The notes: generated by a model not told the origin, from the sequence alone. A DNA stretch of 8,099 bases from Candidatus Poseidoniaceae archaeon (GCA_028822955.1 JAPKCL010000073.1:1-8099), one strand, 5' to 3'. Positions 1-6,733 are shown, counted from the stretch's first letter. Program-made: numbers and translations.

Positions 1-651
1 ACTGGATATTGAAGAATAAAGAGTTGCCTTACTCGAAGCAATAGCTTTGCCAGCAAAGGTGGAAAGGTTACCGCCTCCATGGTCCATGTGAAGGACGAGG
101 TAAGTCGAAATTATTTGCTTCATCTTTTCATCATCTGCATCATCAATATCCAGTGTTCGAACAAAGCGTTCAACCATCGAGAGAGATGTATCATCGGCTG
201 GAATATTCTCCTCTCGGCCTTCACGAATTCGGAAGATGAGTCCCATCAATCGGGGCATTCGTGCGATGAGATTGAGTGCATCCTCTTTCCAATCGTTGGT
301 TGTTTCGAGCATTCCAAGGGTGTGAATACCAACACTCAACCAATCCATTGGATGTCCAAATTTAGGCAGGGTCTTGAGGACTGATTCAAGGTCACCAGGA
401 ATAGCAGCGCGAGAGGCGAGGTCTTGACGTATTGCAACAGACTGTTCTGCTGTTGGGAGTTCTTTGTTGAACAAGAGGTAAATGATATCTTCCGGCTCAA
501 AACTGGCCAATTCTGTAATTGGATAGCCACAGTAATGTACACCTTCTGAAGGCGTGACGAAAGAGGTTCTACAGGTGCCGACTGGTACGCCCCTTAGGCC
601 GGTGTTTAGGTGCTTCTCTGTAACTTCCAAAAGCACCTCATTCTTAGCCAT
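1..651 (-). CDS. gltA: Citrate synthase, N-terminal part (runs off the left edge)
   Basis: Condenses acetyl-CoA with oxaloacetate to citrate, the entry step of the TCA cycle; cytoplasmic. The frame is open from an ATG at 649-651 to base 1, giving 217 codons; a full citrate synthase is about 370-430 aa, so roughly the C-terminal half is outside the window. Seen: an N-terminal GLRGVPVGTCRTS stretch followed by CGYPITELA and YLLFNKELPTAEQ (the G-Y-x-I-x-E-L-A ... LL-x-x-E-L-P family pattern), then GHPMDWL around residue 100, and HMDHGGGNLSTF at 188-199, where the second His (H191) matches the catalytic His of the DH-E/G-x-N motif. The third catalytic residue (Asp) and the CoA site lie in the missing part. 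The start is supported by AGGGG five bases upstream of ATG and by a TATA box about 40 bases upstream. It could instead be a 2-methylcitrate synthase, which cannot be separated from this half alone. Confidence 0.88.
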   Translation of the reverse strand, partial: MAKNEVLLEVTEKHLNTGLRGVPVGTCRTSFVTPSEGVHYCGYPITELASFEPEDIIYLLFNKELPTAEQSVAIRQDLASRAAIPGDLESVLKTLPKFGHPMDWLSVGIHTLGMLETTNDWKEDALNLIARMPRLMGLIFRIREGREENIPADDTSLSMVERFVRTLDIDDADDEKMKQIISTYLVLHMDHGGGNLSTFAGKAIASSKATLYSSISS

Positions 652-656
652 TGTAT

Positions 657-661
657 CCCCT
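657..661 (-). promoter_or_regulatory. Shine-Dalgarno site of citrate synthase
   Basis: On the minus strand AGGGG is followed by ATACA and then ATG, a 5-base spacing. A stronger-looking GGGAGGT lies further up (about 667-673), but at 15 bases it is too far to set this start, and it would be at or before the inferred transcription start. Confidence 0.5.
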
Positions 662-686
662 TCGATACCTCCCACATACATCTTTC

Positions 687-695
687 GTATAAAGA
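687..695 (-). promoter_or_regulatory. TATA box of the citrate synthase gene
   Basis: The minus strand reads TCTTTATAC, close to the archaeal TTTATA core. Its centre is about 39 bases upstream of the ATG, so a start site about 26 bases downstream would leave a leader near 13 bases that still contains the AGGGG site. A convincing purine-rich BRE is not obvious. Confidence 0.6.
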
Positions 696-716
696 CGGCT
701 CTTCAATCAGCAATCG

Positions 717-740
717 ATAAAGCCCGTAAAGGGGCTTTAT
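717..740 (-). terminator. 9-bp hairpin after the three-gene operon
   Basis: ATAAAGCCC (717-725) and GGGCTTTAT (732-740) are perfect reverse complements around a 6-base loop, 18 bases past the stop codon of the 155-aa gene. The position suits transcript-end formation or 3'-end stabilisation of the minus-strand operon mRNA. No T-run follows on the minus strand, so this is not a textbook intrinsic terminator, and archaea usually terminate at U-tracts without hairpins. It also lies just upstream of the citrate synthase TATA box. Confidence 0.45.
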
Positions 741-758
741 GGGCAACAAATTGAGAAT

Positions 759-1226
759 CTATCTTTTGTTGTGAGGCGGCCACGAACGGAATCCTTTGGT
801 CGATTCCCGGTCAGCAAATACATGGATTCTGACGGTTTCACCATCGATGAGAATTGCATCATCCGCTTCAATTCCTGGACAGGCGTCTTTCACTTTATTC
901 CATGCCCGATCCGTTGCTAAATTCTCACTCCACCATGGGAATGCTGCGCATTGCTGTGGGCGAACTTGATAAATCGAACATTGCTTATTATCATCTAAAT
1001 AAATACAAATTCCATCATCTGGACGGCTGTTTAGCACGTATCTCCCATCGAGCGTTTGACGACAATCGCGTTCGAGCCAGTCTTCGACATTCATTTCATG
1101 TTCTGATGAAATCCGTTCAGCATCTGCAATGGAGAGGTAAACAATTCCACCAGGTTCATCACAACATTTACCGCAGCTTGTTTGGCAAGAAAAAGCAACG
1201 CCTTTCATCCACCATGGGGCTCTCAT
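759..1226 (-). CDS. CxxxCxxCC metal-binding protein (YkgJ / PF03692 type)
   Basis: 155-aa soluble protein of the Zn/Fe-chelating YkgJ-type family, whose biochemical role is generally undefined. Seen: C14-x3-C18-x2-C21-C22 at the N-terminus, then D-G-I-C74 ... Q-C83-S-I-Y-Q-V-R-P-x2-C93-x2-F-P-W, which is the family signature (C-x-I-Y-x-x-R-P-x-x-C-x-x-F-P), plus C116. All cysteines expected to form the metal centre are present, so the protein looks intact. The start is ATG at 1226, overlapping the TGA of the upstream gene as ATGA, with AGGTGA six bases before it (1233-1238); an internal Met7 is less likely. It is the last gene of the operon. Family members often sit as single genes near unrelated functions, so its link to the DnaA-like and DUF835 partners rests on the overlap and coupling alone. 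No signal peptide or membrane span is seen. Confidence 0.85.
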   Translation of the reverse strand: MRAPWWMKGVAFSCQTSCGKCCDEPGGIVYLSIADAERISSEHEMNVEDWLERDCRQTLDGRYVLNSRPDDGICIYLDDNKQCSIYQVRPQQCAAFPWWSENLATDRAWNKVKDACPGIEADDAILIDGETVRIHVFADRESTKGFRSWPPHNKR

Positions 1227-3253
1227 TCTTCTTCACCTTGGAGGCTGCCGTTGGCTGAAAGGATTCGTCCAAGCCGTATTTTTCGTATCTTCTCACTTTT
1301 GAGTAGGTCCATCATATCGACGTCCTGGGCGTCAATATTCCATTCACCTTCAGGTTCATGACTCTCTAAATGTTCTACAGGGGGCACGGCTTTTTGGCGG
1401 CCAACATTGCGTTTTTTCTTTGAAGGTGTATCTGCTTCCATCTCCGGCCAAGGTTCGCGTTCAGGGTCGAAATCCATTAGATTCCCTTCCATTGCTCGTA
1501 ATTCATCAGCAATCTGAATCAATTCATCGAGTGATGCCTCTGGTGTTCTGTCATGCATGTTGACTAATTGAGCTTCAATCTGAGCGAGTTGAAGAGAACT
1601 TTGCCGTAAATCCGTTTCAAAAGCATGTATCTGTGAATCAAATGCTCCATCCAATTCAGTAAGTAAGTCAGCAGCAAGCCCATGGTCTCGAACCTCAATA
1701 TGGCCTTTACGAGTGATGAGGTGCTCATCCCGTTCATGTAAGGCGAGAACAGAAGGCGCAGCAGGTGCAGTATCTTCCAGTGCTACTTTGAGGTAAGCAG
1801 CATGCCGAGTATCGGATTCTTCAGTCATCGCTTGTGTGTCAATCATCGGTGGCTGATACAAATCATCTCCAATTTCCGGTAGTTCAGAATAGAGGTCGAT
1901 TCCGCCAAGTACGGCGTCACTGTATACGGTATCGACTGCTGAAGTGACCAAACGTGTTGCAATGTCTTCGACATTCTCACGTACGTTCGGAGCCAAATCT
2001 TTCCGAGTATCCATTTGGTTTGAAAGCAGTGCAGTTACATCCTCGGCATCGAGAATCTTTTCGCCTGACTGAAGGGCAAGAGCGACGAGGTCGAAGTTTG
2101 CTTTGGTCGCTCGCCATCCAACAGTATCTTGGAACACCATGCTGCTAAGTTGGCCATCATCCATCATGAGACCCAATTTCTGTGCTAAATTCCGGGCATA
2201 CAAGACCATGCTGGCAGGCTTCGGTGTGTCGAGGTGTACCGAAGCAGCATGACGCGTTAACTCCCACAAACGCGATGCTGGCCAAACATCAGGTTCGGAA
2301 TTCGACGAGAGAAGAACATGAACTCCCATGTTGAGTGCATAATCGACCATTGTTCCAAGTTCATGTGCCAGTTCCGGATTCCTTGCATGCTCATGAAGGT
2401 CGTCAATCGCAAGTAATCTTGCATTAACCAGCGTATCTTGCCAACCTTCAGGTAATCGGTCAAGACCAGATAAATCTGCAGATGAGAGAAGATATACATT
2501 GCCTTCTTGGCGGCGTAGAACTGCCTGTGCTGTTGCGTGAAGGAGATGAGAGCGTCCAGTTTCTGTAGGTCCAATGAACATCAAAGGATTGAGTGAGCCC
2601 CCTGGTGAATCAACAACGGCTTCTGCCGCTTGGGTAGCGCGAAAGTTTTCATCGGTAGTGAACCATTGCTTGAAACTCATACGAGTCTCTGGTCGCAAAC
2701 GTTGAGGCCATGCACCTTCTGTTGGAACAACGACCGTATGATGAAAGGGCGAATCAGTATCGACAGGTGCTAACTCTGGCGGTAAGGTGGCAGATGAACG
2801 GCCTCGCTGGTCGTCGAGAATACGTTCCCAAACCGGACGTCCATCGTCTTCCATTCCAAAATAACCGTCTTCAGTTTCTTCAGTACCTTGTTCAATTTGC
2901 TCATAAGTTCGCTGGCGTAAAGACCGAATACGTCGAGCAGCAATATCCGCTAACGAATCTCCATTCGTCGTTAGATTGAGTGAGGGCCTTCTTGTTTTAC
3001 TTTCTTTTCCTAACACTTTGTCAGCAACGATATCAAATGTCGGGCGCTCGACAATACCAGTTCGTTGTAGAAGCGTTCCTTGGCGTTGGTCTTGAACGCC
3101 CTGTTTGCCAATCAATCGATTCATTTTCGAGAGAGAAGGTGGTGCTTCGTTATTCGAATTGACTGTGATTTTGTGGAGTCCTGTTCCAGTTTCATTGAGT
3201 TGCTGTTTTGCTAACTTCAATGCCAGAGCCAACTTTTCACGTCGGACATTCAT
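1223..3253 (-). CDS. DnaA-like AAA+ ATPase with atypical Walker A
   Basis: 676 aa. Residues about 190-410 read like the AAA+ core of bacterial DnaA: N-P-L-M-F-I-G228-P-T-E-T-G233-R234-S235-H-L-L-H-A (DnaA: NPL-x-IYG...GKTHLLHA), Walker B L-A-I-D284-D285-L-H, sensor-1-like LLSSNSEPDVWP (311-325), S-R328-L, then LDTP-x-P and a helical lid ending near G379-W-R381. The invariant Walker A Lys is Arg234, so nucleotide hydrolysis is doubtful, though binding may persist. The N-terminal 190 residues are charged and not recognised. Residues 535-600 look like coiled coil, and the tail has a basic KKKR patch near 612 followed by an acidic end. I see no DnaA domain IV helix-turn-helix, so it is not an ordinary DnaA; a Hda/DnaA-derived scaffold or loader is possible. 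The start at 3253 overlaps the previous stop as ATGA, with AGGTG eight bases upstream. Family assignment is fairly sure; the function is unknown. Confidence 0.75.
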   Translation of the reverse strand: MNVRREKLALALKLAKQQLNETGTGLHKITVNSNNEAPPSLSKMNRLIGKQGVQDQRQGTLLQRTGIVERPTFDIVADKVLGKESKTRRPSLNLTTNGDSLADIAARRIRSLRQRTYEQIEQGTEETEDGYFGMEDDGRPVWERILDDQRGRSSATLPPELAPVDTDSPFHHTVVVPTEGAWPQRLRPETRMSFKQWFTTDENFRATQAAEAVVDSPGGSLNPLMFIGPTETGRSHLLHATAQAVLRRQEGNVYLLSSADLSGLDRLPEGWQDTLVNARLLAIDDLHEHARNPELAHELGTMVDYALNMGVHVLLSSNSEPDVWPASRLWELTRHAASVHLDTPKPASMVLYARNLAQKLGLMMDDGQLSSMVFQDTVGWRATKANFDLVALALQSGEKILDAEDVTALLSNQMDTRKDLAPNVRENVEDIATRLVTSAVDTVYSDAVLGGIDLYSELPEIGDDLYQPPMIDTQAMTEESDTRHAAYLKVALEDTAPAAPSVLALHERDEHLITRKGHIEVRDHGLAADLLTELDGAFDSQIHAFETDLRQSSLQLAQIEAQLVNMHDRTPEASLDELIQIADELRAMEGNLMDFDPEREPWPEMEADTPSKKKRNVGRQKAVPPVEHLESHEPEGEWNIDAQDVDMMDLLKSEKIRKIRLGRILSANGSLQGEEE
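1233..1238 (-). promoter_or_regulatory. Shine-Dalgarno site inside the DnaA-like gene for the YkgJ-type gene
   Basis: AGGTGA followed by AGAAGA and the ATG at 1226. It favours the first Met of the 155-aa protein over Met7 and repeats the pattern at the previous junction of the operon. Confidence 0.65.
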
Positions 3254-5244
3254 TTCTTAGCACCTTCCAGTTCCTTTCTCAATCGTTCTCTGTCTTCGCG
3301 TTCCCAAACATTGAGTTTCATTTCAACCGGAGATTCCGTTTGTTGTCGTGAGGCAGATTCGCGAATCGCTTCTTGTGGTTGCGATGGACTTGTCACGCCT
3401 GGTCGCGCCAGTAATGGTGTGAGTTCCGTATGGGTATTGATCGGCTGACGTCCATTTATCGCTTCAAGCGGACGTGTCGGGAGTGGTGTTACTGGTAGAT
3501 TCAATTCTTGACGATTGATCTTCTGCCGAGTCGCATCATTGAGTGACGAATCACTCTTGGCAGAGGATTTTACACGCATACTTTCGACCGCTCTCTTTTG
3601 ACGTTCATCATAATCTACAAGTGAATTCGAAAAGGAGTTTGGTGGGGTTTTGTTTGAACTTTCTATATCACTCATTTCTTTCGCATCATGTGCATTTGCT
3701 GCGGCCGCTTGGATGCCTTGTTGATTACGAGGGGTCGTTCGAGTTGCAGTGGTTTTACTACGCCGTCGAATCCGTTGTGCTTTTCTTGGCCGATTGCTGC
3801 TGGTCTTTCCAACCTTACTCGGTGTGTGAACTGGTTTGATAGGTTCTTCAACAGGATTGGTAGAAGTTTGTTCATCGCCCAGTTCTTGTGAATCATTCAT
3901 GTCAGTATGATTCAAATTGATCTTTGGTTCAGGTAGACCTTCATTTTGATTTGATTCGCTCGACTTTTCCACGGAAACTGGTTCTATGTGAATCTCATTG
4001 TCTTCAAGGGGTTGTGCCTCAGGCGTGGCCCATTCTCGGGCTACGGTGTTCAGCGATTCAGTTGCGGCTTGCACGTCCTCAGAGTCTGGATAGTCAAGTC
4101 CGCCTTCCATCGTTCCAAAGACCGATGATTGTGGGGGTATTGAACCGGATTCCGAAGGTGAAATCGCCAACTGTAATTGTTGTTCAATCCATTGACGTTC
4201 TTCTTCGCTTGGTAGAGCACAAAGTGGATGGTCGAGAATGAGGTCAGGTTCGAGGTTCCAGTGCTCAAGGACTGATGGCTCAAGGTCCGTCATGTAACGT
4301 GACAAATGTTGTCGAGTCGTAATCGGAAAGGCATTGAAATCGCCAGTAGCCAAAAACAAATGGTCCTCAAGTCGTACACCATCGACAATGTCACGCAGGA
4401 AATTAACGATACGGTCATCTCCATGAATACTCGAGAGGTATTCGATTCCTTCAAGGACTACAACTGCCCGTAGATTCTCCCAAAGGAAAGCGTCAATCTT
4501 TCTACGAATATTTTCCAATGTTGGTTCAGTCGATCGCACATCGCCATTTTGCGACAACCATGAGCTGGAGGCGATTGGAATATTGTGGTCGACATTGAGC
4601 GCTTCGATTTCATGGCGTGCCAAGACAAATAATGGGCGTCCATGGACCGCAAGATGTCCCGCCAGATCAAACATCGGCGCTGGGTTCTTTGAGTCAAAGA
4701 AGTAGGCATCTCCTGGCCGTAACATCTTCTCAATTCCATCAAAGCGTTGCATCATTGCTTTACTACGATGTCGAATTGCTTCAGGCGCTTCAACCATGGC
4801 CTCGAGTTCTGGCAAGCGTTCCTTACGGCTCCAACTGCTTGTTCTCAATTTGGATTTTGACCACCATTGGTGGTCATCATCGGTTTGTTGATTTTGTTCC
4901 TCAATCTTGAAGTGTGCCTCTGGGTGGAGATTGAGAATTTGGTTGACGTCTGAAGACGGCAGTTCGTGAATCGCCAATAAGGCATCAACGAGTGCAGCAT
5001 CACTTTCAATATCCAGTAACGCTTCAAGAGACATCGTTATTGCATCCGCTTCATGCAACGCTAACATCGGTTTTCCCTCAAGGAATACTATGAGTCCAAT
5101 ACGAGGCATTTGCTCCTTTGGCCGTCGTTCGATTCGGATGTAACCTGAGGTGCCTAATCGGGCGATATCCATTGAAAGTATACGTAGTGATTCGGGTCCG
5201 CCACGGCGAACTTCTGTAACGTCTCCTTGCGGCAGTTCTACCAT
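3250..5244 (-). CDS. DUF835-domain protein with long disordered C-terminus
   Basis: 664 aa, first gene of the operon; function unknown. Residues about 15-115 form a small domain (GTSGYIRIERR ... IGLIVFLEGKPMLALHEAD ... SLEALLDIESDAAL) whose G-Y-I / F-x-x-G-K-x-x-x-A pattern recalls the N-terminal sensory or adaptor domains of archaeal DUF835/DUF2226 and PATAN-like proteins (inference). Residues about 170-325 match the archaeal DUF835 layout: LRPGDAYFF, FVLAR, SSSWLS (226-231), VVVLEGIEYL (261-270), NFLRDIVDGV and a FLATGDFNAF strand. Residues about 355-640 are rich in S, T, P, Q, E and N and probably disordered, with a strongly basic stretch at 485-506 (RPRKAQRIRRR). The end is a charged helix (VWEREDRERLRKELEGAKK). 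The start is ATG at 5244, with GGGGTGA six bases upstream. No membrane span or signal peptide is seen. The gene context suggests it works with the DnaA-like protein. Confidence 0.8.
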   Translation of the reverse strand: MVELPQGDVTEVRRGGPESLRILSMDIARLGTSGYIRIERRPKEQMPRIGLIVFLEGKPMLALHEADAITMSLEALLDIESDAALVDALLAIHELPSSDVNQILNLHPEAHFKIEEQNQQTDDDHQWWSKSKLRTSSWSRKERLPELEAMVEAPEAIRHRSKAMMQRFDGIEKMLRPGDAYFFDSKNPAPMFDLAGHLAVHGRPLFVLARHEIEALNVDHNIPIASSSWLSQNGDVRSTEPTLENIRRKIDAFLWENLRAVVVLEGIEYLSSIHGDDRIVNFLRDIVDGVRLEDHLFLATGDFNAFPITTRQHLSRYMTDLEPSVLEHWNLEPDLILDHPLCALPSEEERQWIEQQLQLAISPSESGSIPPQSSVFGTMEGGLDYPDSEDVQAATESLNTVAREWATPEAQPLEDNEIHIEPVSVEKSSESNQNEGLPEPKINLNHTDMNDSQELGDEQTSTNPVEEPIKPVHTPSKVGKTSSNRPRKAQRIRRRSKTTATRTTPRNQQGIQAAAANAHDAKEMSDIESSNKTPPNSFSNSLVDYDERQKRAVESMRVKSSAKSDSSLNDATRQKINRQELNLPVTPLPTRPLEAINGRQPINTHTELTPLLARPGVTSPSQPQEAIRESASRQQTESPVEMKLNVWEREDRERLRKELEGAKK
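3262..3266 (-). promoter_or_regulatory. Shine-Dalgarno site inside the DUF835 gene for the DnaA-like gene
   Basis: AGGTG (in context GGAAGGTG) lies 8 bases before the ATG at 3253, inside the last codons of the upstream gene. Together with the ATGA overlap it supports coupled translation and fixes the start of the 676-aa protein. Confidence 0.65.
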
Positions 5245-5265
5245 CTTTTCTCACCCCTACGGGGT
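5245..5265 (-). promoter_or_regulatory. Ribosome binding site of the DUF835 gene folded in a short hairpin
   Basis: The minus strand reads ACCCC-GTA-GGGGT followed by GA-GAAAAG and ATG. The Shine-Dalgarno sequence GGGGTGA (5251-5257) is ideally spaced at 6 bases, but its GGGGU is perfectly complementary to the ACCCC three bases upstream. A 5-bp G/C-rich stem could therefore hide it in the mRNA. The sequence facts are direct; regulation is inference. Confidence 0.5.
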
Positions 5266-5365
5266 TATGCTTACGAGACACTTCTTGAAGGGTGCGGCTC
5301 GTTTGAACTTAGAATGGTCCTTTCTTCAATCTGCATCTTGAGCCGACTGGATTTTTACTTCGTAC

Positions 5366-5372
5366 TTTTATT
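5366..5372 (+). promoter_or_regulatory. Probable TATA box of the 216-aa membrane protein gene
   Basis: TTTTATT is centred about 45 bases upstream of the ATG at 5414, comparable to the spacing at other genes in the window. It lies in the 169-base divergent region 5245-5413, which otherwise holds only the ribosome binding site hairpin of the minus-strand operon. No clear TATA box for that operon was found at the expected position near 5284. Confidence 0.4.
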
Positions 5373-5413
5373 CATCACCGTGAAGTTGAAAGACAGCGAG
5401 TCGATGGTCAATT

Positions 5414-6064
5414 ATGGGCGAGGTACGGGGTGAATTATCAATCGAAATGCGCCGCTTCAATTCCTTAGAGGCCGCTCGCCCCTTTCTGTACAAATTCCTT
5501 GGCACTTTCATCGCCTATGAACTGGTTATTGCAGGTTTGCTCTTCTTTCTCTTTTCTCTACAAGCGAGTCTTCTTGCAATTCTTCTGGTCGTCTTTCTCG
5601 GCAGTTTCGGCGCTTTTTTCATCTATCAAAACTCACCCCTACTGCGAGTTCCATTGGCAGTAAATCTCAATCATCCATTCATGGGTGACCTTGAACTCGG
5701 AACTGCAATGGTCATGGTACAATTTTCAGATGGCACTTGGGGCGATGTAGGTGAAGGAAGAGTACGATTAACCGTTGATGAATTAATTGGAGGATCTTTA
5801 CTCATTCGCGATGATGATACGTATGGAGTCATTGGCCACTTCAGTTCCTTGCATGAAACTCATCCCACTCTCAAACGTTATGTGATGCTCATCAACCAGG
5901 CCATCGCTTTACGTGATGCAGTAAATGGTGATGAGGATTTGATTGAATCTGCACGAGAACGAGAACAACTTGAATCTGGTTTACTTGAACGTTCATGGCT
6001 TGAAGGTCAGGACTCAATTGAAATCGAACCAGAGGGTTTGTTTCAAAAATTACGTAGGGAATAG
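5414..6064 (+). CDS. Unrecognised two-span membrane protein
   Basis: 216 aa, family not recognised. Residues 28-47 and 50-71 are two closely spaced hydrophobic segments separated by a short turn, forming a membrane hairpin. The remaining 145 residues are soluble, starting with SPLLRVPLAVNLNHPFMGDLELG, with a beta-rich middle and a highly charged, Glu-rich helical end (about 172-216: ESAREREQLESGLLERSWLE). The basic N-terminus (RR at 13-14) before the first span and the charged tail suggest that both ends are cytoplasmic (inference). The start is uncertain: ATG 5414 fits the TATA spacing but lacks a good Shine-Dalgarno. An in-frame ATG at 5447 has GGGGTGA upstream, but 13 bases away. An in-frame TGA at 5387 rules out longer forms. 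It is followed 57 bases later by another membrane protein on the same strand, and the two may work together. Confidence 0.7.
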   Translation: MGEVRGELSIEMRRFNSLEAARPFLYKFLGTFIAYELVIAGLLFFLFSLQASLLAILLVVFLGSFGAFFIYQNSPLLRVPLAVNLNHPFMGDLELGTAMVMVQFSDGTWGDVGEGRVRLTVDELIGGSLLIRDDDTYGVIGHFSSLHETHPTLKRYVMLINQAIALRDAVNGDEDLIESAREREQLESGLLERSWLEGQDSIEIEPEGLFQKLRRE

Positions 6065-6076
6065 TTATCTTTTACA

Positions 6077-6084
6077 TTTTTATA
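6077..6084 (+). promoter_or_regulatory. TATA box before the 203-aa membrane protein gene
   Basis: TTTTTATA lies in the 57-base gap between the two membrane protein genes, centred about 41 bases before the GTG start. It would give a leader of about 15 bases without a Shine-Dalgarno sequence. This suggests the second gene can be transcribed on its own. Confidence 0.5.
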
Positions 6085-6121
6085 GCCTTTACATTGAAAA
6101 CCTCAACCTCTACCGCATAAC

Positions 6122-6733
6122 GTGGAGTCTTCAGCGCGATGGCAAGGTCACCTTGAGGGGCTCAATCCAAAAGAGCGTGAAACTCTCTTAGGAACCTCAC
6201 TTTCACGACGATTCACTCAGTTGCCACTTTGGCTTTCGCATCCTTCGAATATTTGTGCGTTTTACGGGCTTTTAGTTTCGCTTGCATTAGTGCTTCCTTA
6301 CCGATTTGCCCAAGCATCAGAAAGTTGGTTTACAAATTGGATTTTCCATTCGGCATTAATTATGGCTGCTTGTCTTCTTTTAGGAATGTTCTCTTTGATA
6401 ATTGTAAGTCTCTCGAAACGTTTTCCGGTAACTCCACCGAGAATCATACTCTACCCAATGCCGTTTGTAGGATTTGGTTTATTGACAATCTCTCATACTG
6501 GAATGGTCGATTTACCATCGTACATCTACATGTTCTTATTGTTACTTCCCGGTCCGATGTATGTGCATCTTTCATGGGCTCCTCGCTGGCGCCTCTTGTG
6601 CCAGTTAGAAGATGGAGTTAACCCCTTTGAAAATCATCATATGGATTTCAAAGAAGATTCAAACGGTGCTGAAGAAATCGCTGCTGGTGATGAAGAATTG
6701 CTTTCAGTCGTCAATGCACTCGAAGATGAGTGA
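6122..6733 (+). CDS. Unrecognised four-span membrane protein
   Basis: 203 aa, family not recognised. Hydrophobic segments at about 44-62 (YGLLVSLALVLPY), 74-97, 108-124 and 130-150 (SYIYMFLLLLPGPMYVHL) indicate four membrane spans. A 40-residue N-terminal region (NPKERETLLG, basic SRRF) precedes them. The C-terminus from about 160 is very acidic, with few basic residues (EDGVNPFE ... EEIAAGDEELLSVV ... EDE). The start is GTG at 6122, the first possible start after an in-frame TGA at 6095; no Shine-Dalgarno is visible, so a short-leader mRNA is likely. It lies downstream of another membrane protein on the same strand, suggesting a functional pair. Its stop is 2 bases from the stop of the convergent kbl gene. 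Confidence 0.7.
   Translation: MESSARWQGHLEGLNPKERETLLGTSLSRRFTQLPLWLSHPSNICAFYGLLVSLALVLPYRFAQASESWFTNWIFHSALIMAACLLLGMFSLIIVSLSKRFPVTPPRIILYPMPFVGFGLLTISHTGMVDLPSYIYMFLLLLPGPMYVHLSWAPRWRLLCQLEDGVNPFENHHMDFKEDSNGAEEIAAGDEELLSVVNALEDE

Noticed and set aside
76..84. Citrate synthase active-site motif reads DHGGGN, not DHEGGN or DHE-x-N.
   Set aside because: As I recall, the DHGGGN form occurs in other citrate synthases, and the catalytic His is kept, so this is a family variant and not a lost active site.
854..1258. 134-codon plus-strand open frame opposite the YkgJ-type gene.
   Set aside because: It is the shadow of a gene with a clear Cys signature and shows no family motif or ribosome binding site of its own.
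2257..2574. 105-codon minus-strand frame inside the DnaA-like gene.
   Set aside because: It overlaps the AAA+ core in another frame and has no recognisable domain, so it is a frame shadow.
4860..4872. Inverted repeat CCACC-ATT-GGTGG.
   Set aside because: It lies within the coding sequence of the DUF835 protein (His-Gln-Trp-Trp codons), has a short stem and no link to a gene boundary.
5245..5413. Possible replication origin beside a DnaA-like gene.
   Set aside because: No DnaA-box-like TTATCCACA or clustered repeats, and no AT-rich unwinding stretch, were seen in the divergent region.
5227..5433. 68-codon plus-strand frame across the divergent intergenic region.
   Set aside because: It begins inside the DUF835 gene and overlaps the start of the membrane protein gene; its composition does not look like a real protein and no start signal fits.
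6058..6125. Frameshift joining the two membrane proteins into one gene.
   Set aside because: The first ends at a normal stop, the second has its own TATA box and GTG start after an in-frame TGA, and both look complete.
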